From the NCBI RefSeq assembly GCF_900112105.1, contig NZ_FOKV01000001.1:124001-188000 (forward strand): DNA of 64,000 bases, written 5' to 3'. The position numbers were made by a program, and so were the translations under genes. The stretch is from Zunongwangia mangrovi (GTDB lineage Bacteria; Bacteroidota; Bacteroidia; Flavobacteriales; Flavobacteriaceae). Positions within the stretch are counted from its first letter, which is position 1. Each line of letters opens with the position of its first letter. The notes under the pieces are model-generated. The model was not told the DNA's origin. It made no database searches and saw only the letters and a program-made list of their open reading frames with translations. Below are positions 48,215 through 57,108 of the stretch, one piece after another.

Positions 48215-48867
48215 TTCTTCATATTAACAATATCCCACGGAGACTCATTCCACCACTCACTCTTTAATAGATTATTTCTTTTATTTTCATCAAATCTGAA
48301 TTTTAATATTTTGGCAGGAACACCACCTACTATAGCATAGGGCGGCACATCTTTAGTAACTACAGCTCCAGCAGCAACTACAGCTCCAGTACCTATTGTA
48401 ACTCCATCCATCAAAATAACCCTTGTTCCAAGCCAGACATCATGTCCGATTTTAATTTTCTTATACTCCATAAAATCCATATTTTTCTCTACCACTTCAA
48501 TATTTAAAGTATTTTTACGTTTATAAAAAACTGGAGATGTAGAAAATAAATTAGTAGGATGACATCCCAAACCTATATTCACCTCATGTGAAATTGAGCA
48601 AAAGTTACCTATTTCTGCATTTTGGATAAGTGAATTTCTTCCAATATAGGTATATTTTCCAATTTTGCTATGATTAATTATTGTGTTGGAGTATATATGC
48701 GAATGCATATCAATCTCGCAATCTGGTGTTAATGAAATGTTTTTTTCTAAAATTGCCGTTTTAAATTTTTTACGATTTACAATATCCCGTGCAAACAAAT
48801 TACTAGAAAATAAAAACGCTTTCAATGCTCCTAAAGGAAAATACAATAGTCTTTTTAAATATTTCAT
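48205..48867 (-). CDS. Left-handed beta-helix acetyltransferase (CatB/VatD-like)
   Basis: A 220-residue acyltransferase with repeats [59 protein letters not shown] and [20 protein letters not shown], ending [15 protein letters not shown]. The [14 protein letters not shown] stretch resembles CatB/xenobiotic acetyltransferases, where His is catalytic. In this setting the substrate is presumably a sugar. Starts 3 bases after the GT-D-like gene and overlaps wzy. Confidence 0.87.
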   Translation of the reverse strand: MKYLKRLLYFPLGALKAFLFSSNLFARDIVNRKKFKTAILEKNISLTPDCEIDMHSHIYSNTIINHSKIGKYTYIGRNSLIQNAEIGNFCSISHEVNIGLGCHPTNLFSTSPVFYKRKNTLNIEVVEKNMDFMEYKKIKIGHDVWLGTRVILMDGVTIGTGAVVAAGAVVTKDVPPYAIVGGVPAKILKFRFDENKRNNLLKSEWWNESPWDIVNMKNWK

Positions 48868-48870
48868 AAT

Positions 48871-49854
48871 TTACCAATAACATGAATCCTCAACGTTACC
48901 TGCAGTCTTAGGTTTTTCTTTATCAAGTGGTCGTACCCAGTATTTATTCATTAATTCTGAATATTCACCGTTAGATATTCCCCATTCTTTCACTCCATAA
49001 TTTGCATCTTCCCATCTTTTCCCTCTAATCCCAAAAATCAATTGCAAAGCTCCTCCCAAATGAATAGCTTTTTTACCAATTCTCTTCACATGTGCTGCTA
49101 ATGGAAAACCATAAGCCCCGGCTCCTATTAAACAAATATCAAAATCAGTTTTATCAATTTGCTTCTTCATCCCATTTAAAGCATCAAACCAATCATCATA
49201 TTCCGAACTAGTTTGACCTAAAGTTTGGACAGCTTTTATAACATCGAGAGATTTAAATTCGGGCAATATATTTGAATTTTCAAATATATTTTTTCTTTTC
49301 TCGTATTGCGCAAGTATTGTTTCTGAAAAGGGATGAATTACTAAAACTCTTTTATTTTCTAAAGCCTTTGTCCATGGTAAATCTAACCAAAAAGGCTCTA
49401 AATTACGTAAATGTGTTTTGTAACAATTTAAATACCCATCAAAATAATTCTCTCCATCTAACCACGAACCTAAAATATCTACCTCCTGCATATCATCGAT
49501 CATCATCTCACAAAATCTTTCAATATTATTTAAAGTTGGAGGAAAAAAGCCACTCCATTCGTACATCTGATCAATAATATTATAATCCCACCACCATTTA
49601 TTTTCTTCCCCTCTAATAAATTTTATATAATTTTTACTTCCCGACTTCACCCCTACATAATTTATTAAGCATGTTAATTCTGTAGAACCAAACCTAGCTA
49701 TCATACAAGGTTCATCAGCAAGCAATCTATCATAAATAAGATTTTCAGAACTTTTAATATAAATTTTCTTTTCTGAAATTCGTTCAGAATTACGAGTGAT
49801 TTTAATATACAAACGACGTAATGATTTAAGCAGAATTTTTTTTGTTGTATTCAT
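48871..49854 (-). CDS. Putative GT-D-fold-like glycosyltransferase, function uncertain
   Basis: A 327-residue soluble protein. The segment PCMIARFGSTELTCLINYVG resembles the start of GT-D (DUF1792-type) transferases, which carry an RFGDGE-like motif; here it reads RFGSTE, so the first acidic residue is replaced. The C-terminal half has FDICLIGAGAYGFPLAAHVK and GKKAIHLGGALQLIFGIRGK, a Rossmann-like pattern also seen in that family. A WLDGENYFDGYLNCYKTHLR loop is Trp/Tyr-rich. I do not firmly recognise the family. Its packing between a GT2 and an acyltransferase gene supports a role in repeat-unit assembly. Confidence 0.5.
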   Translation of the reverse strand: MNTTKKILLKSLRRLYIKITRNSERISEKKIYIKSSENLIYDRLLADEPCMIARFGSTELTCLINYVGVKSGSKNYIKFIRGEENKWWWDYNIIDQMYEWSGFFPPTLNNIERFCEMMIDDMQEVDILGSWLDGENYFDGYLNCYKTHLRNLEPFWLDLPWTKALENKRVLVIHPFSETILAQYEKRKNIFENSNILPEFKSLDVIKAVQTLGQTSSEYDDWFDALNGMKKQIDKTDFDICLIGAGAYGFPLAAHVKRIGKKAIHLGGALQLIFGIRGKRWEDANYGVKEWGISNGEYSELMNKYWVRPLDKEKPKTAGNVEDSCYW

Positions 49855-49864
49855 ATCAAAATTT

Positions 49865-50818
49865 TTATTTCCCTAATCTCGGGTATCCTCTCAAACGCCA
49901 TCTAACTTTAGTAAGATAGATGAAAATATATGACAATATTCTCGTATTTCTATATAAATTAAATTCAAATGGAGTAAAGCATTTCTTTATTTCTATATTT
50001 AGATTATTATTAAAGTACTTTATGGATGAATAATCTTTCTTTTTTAAAAAAGAAAGATAAAAATGCCTAACTTCATACCTCAGAAAAGTTGGATAATCAA
50101 CATTTAGCCCTCCTGTTTTTAGCCATCTAGCGTGTACTAAATTATATCTACCAACTACATGCTTTATCACCTCTTTAATTTTAGTTTGGGTGGCTTGACC
50201 TGCAACGTCACCTACATATATACTTAGTGGAGTTCCACAATAGATTACCTTTGAAGTAAGTGCTAATTGAAAAAAAAGAGCATAATCTTGATTTCTTTTC
50301 ATTCCTACAGGAAATCCTCCCAATTTATCAAACTCAATTTTACTTACAATTGTAGCACTCGTATGAAGAAATACATGAGGGTTTTGAAAAAAACTAATTT
50401 GAACTATTTTATCTCTATAGTCTGTGGCTATTCTATCATGTATACCTGTCGAATTCCTAATTAAACCTGCACAACAAAACATACCAGCATTTGGAAATTT
50501 CTTGATCGCATCTGCCATCGTTTCCAGATAAGTTGGCAGCCACTCATCGTCACCATCTAAAAAAGCAATATATTTATTTTTTGCACTCCTAACACCTGTA
50601 TTGCGGGCAACACTAACCCCTTTATTATCCTGATTTATTATTTTAATTCGGGGGTCATTAATATTTTTTTCAATCACTTCGACCCCTTCATCAGTTGATC
50701 CATCATTAACAACTATCAATTCGAATTCTGTTAAAGTTTGATCTAAAACCGTTTGAATAGTTTTTAATATTGTATGTGCTTTATTATATAACGGAATAAC
50801 AACTGATATCATACTCAT
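49865..50818 (-). CDS. Glycosyltransferase family 2 enzyme
   Basis: A 317-residue GT-A transferase with SVVIPLYNKAHTILKTIQTV, VNDGSTDEGVEVIE, and the metal-binding DxD site in YIAFLDGDDEWLPTYLETMA. QDNKGVSVARNTGV is the typical GT2 signature. The C-terminal 100 residues are basic (FLKKKDYSSIKYF). Donor unknown. Overlaps pyruvyl-transferase copy 2 by 4 bases, so the two are coupled. Confidence 0.91.
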   Translation of the reverse strand: MSMISVVIPLYNKAHTILKTIQTVLDQTLTEFELIVVNDGSTDEGVEVIEKNINDPRIKIINQDNKGVSVARNTGVRSAKNKYIAFLDGDDEWLPTYLETMADAIKKFPNAGMFCCAGLIRNSTGIHDRIATDYRDKIVQISFFQNPHVFLHTSATIVSKIEFDKLGGFPVGMKRNQDYALFFQLALTSKVIYCGTPLSIYVGDVAGQATQTKIKEVIKHVVGRYNLVHARWLKTGGLNVDYPTFLRYEVRHFYLSFLKKKDYSSIKYFNNNLNIEIKKCFTPFEFNLYRNTRILSYIFIYLTKVRWRLRGYPRLGK

Positions 50819-51903
50819 ATATGTTCTTTAAGAAAATTAACTCCTACACTTTGAAATTCGCTTAATTGTTTATTTGTCTCTTTCCAATTAATATTTTGGT
50901 TCAATAATTTATAAATTTGTTCTTTATCAAATTTATAAACTATTCTATCTCCAAGTCCTACCCTGTCTAGTAAAGACACTATCCTCTCATTTTTATAAGG
51001 TGTTAAAACGACGAAATGTTTATTAAATATTAATGAAAATACGACAGCGTGGAAAGAACAACAAATAGTAAAATTAGCATAATAAAAATATTCCAACCAC
51101 TTTTCAGGAGCAACAATTATATCTGTTGCTCCTTTTAACCAAATGCAAGTATCCGGATTTCTTAAATTTAATATCTCCATTCGTTTTTGGTTTCCAATAA
51201 ATCTACAGGCTTCCCTCAATTCCTTAGGAAATTCATTAGGCACCAATATATAGGAAGCAATATATTCCTTTTGGATGTTACTATCTGGTATAAATCTTTT
51301 ATAATCATTTACGGAAAGTAGAAACGTAGGATCTGGTGTATGATATATTTGTTTTGTCTCTTTAAATAAAGATTGAATAAAATTCACGGCAATTGTTTCT
51401 CTTAAACTGATTGCATAAAAATTCTTTAACAAAGAATGAATTTCATCATTCATAAACTCAGGCACATTACATTGCCCCATGCTTGCCGCGTAGCCAATTT
51501 TTTTGACATGGTCCCCTCCGAAATCAAGATAAAATGGCCGATTAATCGTATTTCTAGAACTTACGTTCCAAATTTGGTCACTCCCAGCAATATAAATATC
51601 GTAATCTGGCGGATCTTGTTGTAGTGCTTTAAGGCTCTTATAAACCTTCTCACCCCTCTTTAAAAAAGCTCCAAAGTTCCCTTGCTTTCTATAGCGGCTT
51701 TCGTTTAGTGCATTAATTAATTTTTGTTTCATTAATTTTGGGCTTTTTGAAACAAAAGAACGCCAAGTTCTAGTTCGCTCTCTTTCAAAATTAATAAACT
51801 CAACCTGATGCCCTAAATTTTCTAAAAATGTTTGTAAAGCAAATGCTTGCAACATCGCTCCATTATTTAAAGCGTCTTGGGTTGTCATTATACCTATTCT
51901 CAT
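50815..51903 (-). CDS. Polysaccharide pyruvyl transferase family protein (copy 2)
   Basis: A 362-residue protein of the same family as copy 1. Its motifs are MRIGIMTTQDALNNGAMLQA, PPDYDIYIAGSDQIWNVSSR, IGYAASMGQCNVPEF, ISLRETIAVNFIQSLF and ITICCSFHAV in the expected place (NFTICCSFHAVVFSLIFNKH). Together with copy 1 it suggests two pyruvyl (or related) decorations, or one that has diverged. It is the first gene after a 561-base gap and may have its own promoter. Acceptor unknown. Confidence 0.86.
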   Translation of the reverse strand: MRIGIMTTQDALNNGAMLQAFALQTFLENLGHQVEFINFERERTRTWRSFVSKSPKLMKQKLINALNESRYRKQGNFGAFLKRGEKVYKSLKALQQDPPDYDIYIAGSDQIWNVSSRNTINRPFYLDFGGDHVKKIGYAASMGQCNVPEFMNDEIHSLLKNFYAISLRETIAVNFIQSLFKETKQIYHTPDPTFLLSVNDYKRFIPDSNIQKEYIASYILVPNEFPKELREACRFIGNQKRMEILNLRNPDTCIWLKGATDIIVAPEKWLEYFYYANFTICCSFHAVVFSLIFNKHFVVLTPYKNERIVSLLDRVGLGDRIVYKFDKEQIYKLLNQNINWKETNKQLSEFQSVGVNFLKEHI

Positions 51904-52464
51904 TCCCGTTTTATTTTTATAAATATTGCAAAAATCACTTATATCATGATCTGAAGTAACTTATTAAAGTCAATCTTGATTCAAAATATTCCAACTTGAC
52001 CAAACCAAATACAATAGCACCAGCTCTCAAAGTTATGAACCCAAATAACAGTTCCTATTCCTTCTATATATTACGATCAATGGTAAGACAGATCAATATT
52101 TGTATTTTATAGTATTTTTAATTTATATGATAAAGATAAAAGTTGGATTGGTTTTGGTTAACAATTTTATCAGATACGTTTGCTAAACACTGCTTATATA
52201 AAAAACATTTCAAAAAAACTTTGTCATTGATCAAATACAGCATTCAACTCCATAAAAACACATCAATGAATTTCTTTTGAAATTTAACAAGAGTCTCCTA
52301 ATACAATCCTATTTTTTCCTTTTCGGCCGGAAATAAATAAAAGAAGACATAGCAGTACATTGCAGCAAAAATTGAGAATTTTACTAAAATCAAAGTCATG
52401 TATCAAATATACTTTCAAATTAGTCCGTTATTTCTATCTATTTATCAAAATAGCTTATTCCCTG
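51904..52464. other. 561-base intergenic gap in an otherwise packed locus
   Basis: Very AT-rich, without any convincing open reading frame on either strand. The only feature I can point to is a TAnnTTTG match on the minus strand at 52404-52411 (TATATTTG), which could drive the pyruvyl-transferase and downstream genes with a long leader. It may be a recombination seam or gene remnant. Confidence 0.5.
52404..52411 (-). promoter_or_regulatory. Candidate internal -7 box (TATATTTG)
   Basis: Exact TAnnTTTG match on the minus strand in the 561-base gap, without a good -33. Chance matches are common in sequence this AT-rich. Confidence 0.25.
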
Positions 52465-53220
52465 TTAGATTTCTAAAATTTTCATGTTTTTATAACTAAC
52501 ATCTAATAAATTACCATCATTATCCCACAGAATTAATGCTAACCCAGAAGCGTTAAAAAGTTTTTCCTTCTCCTTGACAGATAATATAACATTGTCATTG
52601 ACGATATACTGGTAATAGTTATTACAAACAATTATTTTGAAATTATTATAAACACCCAAATCTACCTTTAAAAATTGAGAGCATATATGATTATGAAAAA
52701 AACCCTTATAAACTACCTCAAAAGATAATTTTTCGTTATGCCTAAAATTAAACCTATACCTCTTGCCTAAATTATCGAAATTAAAAGCTATCTGAAATTC
52801 AGAATTTACAGTATTAATCTTAGCATCAAACTCAAAAATATAGGGCTTTTGTAATTTATTTCGGTATTTTAGTAATACCCATTCATTCCTAACACCTTCA
52901 TGGAAACATTTAATAATTCCATCAGATAAAAATTCCACTTTCGAATTATCACATACATTATCATTCTCATAACTCACATCCTTCACTTTGAAAGGTGTTA
53001 AATCGTTAAGCATATGATTTTCAATGTATTTAATTTGACTCCAAGAATTATCCTTGAACTCAAAAAAATCCTCTACACTTTTTATATTAGTTGTTTCTTT
53101 TACATCAAAATATTCTACCGATTTGTTATCACTCTGAAAATTATTCTTTACTTTTTTATTAATCTTTTTAAATAATATAGGTCTAATCCTATAAATTAGA
53201 GCATCTTTTATATTTATCAT
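52465..53220 (-). CDS. Unknown protein, predicted jelly-roll (concanavalin-like) fold
   Basis: A 251-residue protein without recognised family. The first 60 residues are basic and helical (IYRIRPILFKKINKKVKNNF). Residues about 90-251 show an alternating-strand pattern (GIIKCFHEGVRNEWVLLKYR, YIFEFDAKINTVNSEFQIAF, NNFKIIVCNNYYQYIVNDNV, LALILWDNDGNLLDVSYKNM). That pattern resembles LamG/DUF1080-type lectin-like beta-sandwiches. No signal peptide is visible, unlike most carbohydrate-binding sandwiches, so it may act on the cytoplasmic face. It lies 6 bases after wzx. Fold is inferred from pattern only. Confidence 0.55.
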   Translation of the reverse strand: MINIKDALIYRIRPILFKKINKKVKNNFQSDNKSVEYFDVKETTNIKSVEDFFEFKDNSWSQIKYIENHMLNDLTPFKVKDVSYENDNVCDNSKVEFLSDGIIKCFHEGVRNEWVLLKYRNKLQKPYIFEFDAKINTVNSEFQIAFNFDNLGKRYRFNFRHNEKLSFEVVYKGFFHNHICSQFLKVDLGVYNNFKIIVCNNYYQYIVNDNVILSVKEKEKLFNASGLALILWDNDGNLLDVSYKNMKILEI

Positions 53221-53226
53221 ACCTCT

Positions 53227-54774
53227 CTAACTCCTTTTTAACATTTCTCCTATTTTCACTTTTGCCTGCCCATACAATAGCATAACTTGACCCCTTTCAT
53301 CACTTGCTAGACCAATATAATATGAACTCAATATACCTACAATAAAGGTAACAACTAAGGTTATAATTAATCTAAACAAACCTTCTTCTAACAGCTCTAT
53401 AATTAAAATACCGATACTTAATGACACCATCGTGGACAACAGACATCGAACTACAACCTGCTTCAGGAATAAACTTTTAGATAGACCAACAATTTTCTTT
53501 GCAAAATGCAGAACAACACCAAAACCTCTTATTAACCTTTGAGTAATGAACAATACATATAAGGTATAAGGAGGGTAACCCATAGTAAAAAGAATACACC
53601 CCAAAACTATTGGTAACGTTAGTAAAACTGATACAGATAGTTGATAATTTCTAATTTTACCTGTGGCAGAGATTGCTGATGGTAATGTTATAAATAACTG
53701 ATCTATCAAACTTATAATTAATAAAAGACGACAAAAAATAACAGTGTACTCCGGTACGTTTTTAATCCATAACTTCAATATATATGGCATTTCTATACAG
53801 ATAGGAATTGCAAAAAGGGCTAAAAGAAAAAATGAAAATTTAGAACCAACCATAGCTGTTCTCAACATACTTCTTCTCTTCCCAGCTCCCTCATTCTTAA
53901 CAATAACAGGATTTAATGCTTTTAGCATAGTTGCAGCAAAAACGCTAACTTGGCCATTAACTTGATTTGCTACACCCTGTGCTGCATTAATTCTAGTACC
54001 AAAAAACATATTAAGAACTATACCCTGACCATATTGGGCAACGATTGAAATCGTGGAGCCTAAAAAATTCCATCCGGCAAACCCAGTCATTTCTTTTAGA
54101 AGGGATTTATCCCAAAAACGTTTGGGTGATACAACGCACTCTGAATAATGTTTGTGACAGTAAACTCTCATAATTGTAAGAATTACTAATGGAATTAGAG
54201 CCATTAGAACACCATACATCTTTAACTTATCCATTGCTGTATAAACCACAAATAAGGCTACGAGTAACTTTAAAATAGATTCCAGAACACCAACTATGGA
54301 AAAATAAAACATATTCTCATGTGCATTTAACAAAGCCTGATAAGGTACACTCATAACTGTAAATACAGTACTAACTATGAGACTCCCGTAAACAAATTTA
54401 GCTGCATATATTCTATTATCTGGGATATTCAATATACCGTTAAAAAAGAAATAACCAGCTAATAACAATATTAAAGCTAAAAATATTCCAATTCCAAAAT
54501 GTAATACAATACTTACATTAAAAATTTTTTTTTGAAGAATCCTATCACCTTTACCTTCATAAAAAGACATAAATCGCTGAGTAGCACTGGCCATCGCAGC
54601 GTTTAAGAAACCTAACATTGCAACAGCTCCACCCACAACACTATATATTCCATAATCAGATGTTCCTAAAGCATTTAAAACTAACCTTGTTGTATACAAA
54701 GAGATAAACATTGTTATCCCCATCTTAGCATATAAAAAACCCGTGTTTTTAATAACCCTATTCGCTGTAGACAT
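53227..54774 (-). CDS. wzx: Wzx-like lipid-linked repeat-unit flippase
   Basis: A 515-residue MOP-superfamily exporter with about 13-14 membrane helices. The N-terminus TANRVIKNTGFLYAKMGITM, TRLVLNALGTSDYGIYSVVG and MASATQRFMSFYEGKGD are typical of Bacteroidota polysaccharide flippases. Moves the undecaprenyl-diphosphate repeat unit to the periplasmic face before Wzy polymerisation. Preceded by a 175-base gap to gmd and followed closely by the jelly-roll gene. Confidence 0.9.
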   Translation of the reverse strand: MSTANRVIKNTGFLYAKMGITMFISLYTTRLVLNALGTSDYGIYSVVGGAVAMLGFLNAAMASATQRFMSFYEGKGDRILQKKIFNVSIVLHFGIGIFLALILLLAGYFFFNGILNIPDNRIYAAKFVYGSLIVSTVFTVMSVPYQALLNAHENMFYFSIVGVLESILKLLVALFVVYTAMDKLKMYGVLMALIPLVILTIMRVYCHKHYSECVVSPKRFWDKSLLKEMTGFAGWNFLGSTISIVAQYGQGIVLNMFFGTRINAAQGVANQVNGQVSVFAATMLKALNPVIVKNEGAGKRRSMLRTAMVGSKFSFFLLALFAIPICIEMPYILKLWIKNVPEYTVIFCRLLLIISLIDQLFITLPSAISATGKIRNYQLSVSVLLTLPIVLGCILFTMGYPPYTLYVLFITQRLIRGFGVVLHFAKKIVGLSKSLFLKQVVVRCLLSTMVSLSIGILIIELLEEGLFRLIITLVVTFIVGILSSYYIGLASDERGQVMLLYGQAKVKIGEMLKRS

Positions 54775-54949
54775 GTTCTATTTTGATCAGTAAATTTTTA
54801 GTTATTTTCATATTCATTTAGAACTATCTGGTATATAAGTTATTCGATCTAGAAAAAATTGATCAATGGGTACAAAATACATTTTATAATAATAATCATT
54901 TTAATTAGATACCCTTAAGTTTAACAAAGACAAATAGGAACAAAGTTAA

Positions 54950-56074
54950 TTACTCAACCTGCTTTAAAATCTTATGCCCAGCCTTTAACAAATCTACATC
55001 TCTTTTCATCAACTTCACATCACCTTTCATCATATCTTTTACTAATCCTTTTAGATCAAATTCAGGCACCCAACCTAACTTTTCCTTAGCCTTTGACGGA
55101 TCTCCTAATAACAAATCAACTTCAGTCGGACGGAAATATGATGGATCTACTGATAATACTTCTTTACCAGTTTCTACCTTATAATCACCTTTACAAGCCA
55201 CTACATAAGCTTTTTCATCTACCCCTTCACCTTTAAATTCTAATTCTATACCTACCTCCTCAAAAGCCATACGCACAAATTCTCTTACCGTTGTAGTTAC
55301 TCCTGTAGCTATTACCCAATCTTCAGCCTTTTCAGCTTGTAGAATCATCCACATCATACGAACATAGTCTTTTGCGTGTCCCCAATCTCGTTGCGCCTCC
55401 AGATTTCCTAAATATATTTTATCTTGTAATCCAAGAGCGATTTTAGCTACAGCGCGTGTGATCTTTCTAGTTACAAAAGTTTCCCCTCGTCGAGGCGATT
55501 CATGATTAAATAGAATACCATTACAAGCATACATATTGTAGGCTTCGCGATAATTCTTTGTGATCCAGAAGCCATAGATCTTAGCTACACCATAAGGAGA
55601 TCTCGGATAAAAAGGGCAGGTTTCGTCGTAGAATCCATTTGCATTCTTATTTTCCGGTAAACCGCCGTAAAGTTCAGAAGTAGAAGCCTGATAAATCCTG
55701 GTTTTCTTCTCTAGCCCTAATAAACGTACCGCTTCCAAAATTCTTAGTGTTCCTAATCCATCAACATTTCCTACATATTCCGGGGAATCGAAAGATACCT
55801 TAACATGAGACATCGCTCCTAAATTATAGATCTCATCAGGTTGAGTTTCTTGAATAATCCGAGTTAGGTTCATGGAATCCGTTAAATCCCCATAATGTAA
55901 CTTTAAGCGTTGATTGGGATCGTGTGGATCCTGATATAGATGATCTATTCGATCAGTATTAAATAAGGAAGCTCTTCTTTTTATCCCATGAACCATATAG
56001 CCCTTTTCTAATAATAATTCAGCTAAATATGATCCATCTTGACCTGTAATACCAGTGATTAGTGCGACTTTCAT
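54950..56074 (-). CDS. gmd: GDP-mannose 4,6-dehydratase
   Basis: Converts GDP-mannose to GDP-4-keto-6-deoxymannose, the first step to GDP-L-fucose. The 374 residues show the Rossmann motif [20 protein letters not shown] (7-26), [15 protein letters not shown] with the catalytic Thr/Glu region, and [20 protein letters not shown] with the YxxxK pair. [20 protein letters not shown] is the conserved substrate loop. Followed at 38 bases downstream of fcl; the pair gives GDP-fucose, using mannose-1-P made into GDP-mannose by ManC in the same locus. Confidence 0.97.
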   Translation of the reverse strand: MKVALITGITGQDGSYLAELLLEKGYMVHGIKRRASLFNTDRIDHLYQDPHDPNQRLKLHYGDLTDSMNLTRIIQETQPDEIYNLGAMSHVKVSFDSPEYVGNVDGLGTLRILEAVRLLGLEKKTRIYQASTSELYGGLPENKNANGFYDETCPFYPRSPYGVAKIYGFWITKNYREAYNMYACNGILFNHESPRRGETFVTRKITRAVAKIALGLQDKIYLGNLEAQRDWGHAKDYVRMMWMILQAEKAEDWVIATGVTTTVREFVRMAFEEVGIELEFKGEGVDEKAYVVACKGDYKVETGKEVLSVDPSYFRPTEVDLLLGDPSKAKEKLGWVPEFDLKGLVKDMMKGDVKLMKRDVDLLKAGHKILKQVE

Positions 56075-56112
56075 AATTAAAATTTTAAGTATTAGTTTAG
56101 ATTGTTAAATCG

Positions 56113-57063
56113 TTATAATTTTACCTCCTTAAAGTTTTCGATATTTTCAAGAAACCAGTTGTATGTTTTTTCAATTCCTTCTTCCAAATCGACTTTATGT
56201 TTCCATCCAAGATCATGCATTTTAGAAACATCCATTAATTTACGAGGTGTACCATCAGGCTTAGAGCTATCCCAGGCAATATCACCTGTATGCCCAATCT
56301 TTTGCTGAATTATCTCAGCTAACTCCTTTATTGTAATATCTACACCTGTACCTACGTTATACAAATGATCTGGAAGTACATTTTCTAAACCAAATACAAC
56401 ACTTGCCGCCATATCGTCTACAAATAAAAACTCACGCATTGGCGAACCACTACCCCACAATTCCACAGTGCTATTATTATTTTCTTTAGCCTCATGAAAT
56501 TTACGAATCATCGCTGGTAAAACATGAGAGGTTTTAAGATCGAAGTTATCATGAGTACCATATAAATTAGTTGGCATTAAACTCACAAAATCTTTTCCAA
56601 ATTGCTTCCTTATTGCCTGACATGTCTTAACTCCAGTTATTTTGGCGATAGCATACCATTCATTAGTAGGCTCTAATGGCCCAGTAAGCAAATATGACTC
56701 TTTTAATGGTTGCGGGGCAAATTTTGGATAGATGCAAGAACTCCCTAGAAAGATAAATTTTTTCACTTCTAATTGATGAGCTGCCTCTATCAAATTATTT
56801 TGGATTCGCAAATTCTCCATTAAAAAAGTATAGGGGTGATCATTATTAGCTAAAATCCCTCCTACTCGAGCAGCAGCATCGATAATTACATCTGGTTTTT
56901 CTTTAGAAACAAAAGCATTTACTTCGGCTTGGTTTCTAAGATCCAATTCAGCACTCGTTTTACCAACTAAATTCGTATAACCTTTATTTTCTAAAGCCCT
57001 CCATATAGCACTACCAACCATACCTCGGTGTCCGGCTAAATATATTTTAGAATTATTATCCAT
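56113..57063 (-). CDS. fcl: GDP-L-fucose synthase
   Basis: Epimerase-reductase that makes GDP-L-fucose from the Gmd product with NADPH. The 316 residues carry YLAGHRGMVGSAIWRALENK (8-27), FIFLGSSCIYPKFAPQPLKE with the catalytic Ser/Cys, EWYAIAKITGVKTCQAIRKQ with YxxxK, and PTNLYGTHDNFDLKTSHVLP. All catalytic residues are intact. It lies between ugd and gmd in the nucleotide-sugar block. Confidence 0.97.
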   Translation of the reverse strand: MDNNSKIYLAGHRGMVGSAIWRALENKGYTNLVGKTSAELDLRNQAEVNAFVSKEKPDVIIDAAARVGGILANNDHPYTFLMENLRIQNNLIEAAHQLEVKKFIFLGSSCIYPKFAPQPLKESYLLTGPLEPTNEWYAIAKITGVKTCQAIRKQFGKDFVSLMPTNLYGTHDNFDLKTSHVLPAMIRKFHEAKENNNSTVELWGSGSPMREFLFVDDMAASVVFGLENVLPDHLYNVGTGVDITIKELAEIIQQKIGHTGDIAWDSSKPDGTPRKLMDVSKMHDLGWKHKVDLEEGIEKTYNWFLENIENFKEVKL

Positions 57064-57108
57064 ATCTTAATTATTAATTGTAATTATTCTACTCGAATTT
57101 AAATTCGA

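Noticed and set aside
54941-54948. TAACTTTG promoter-like match just left of the gmd stop
   Set aside because: No -33 element; TAnnTTTG occurs often by chance in this AT-rich region, so it was not listed as a promoter for wzx.
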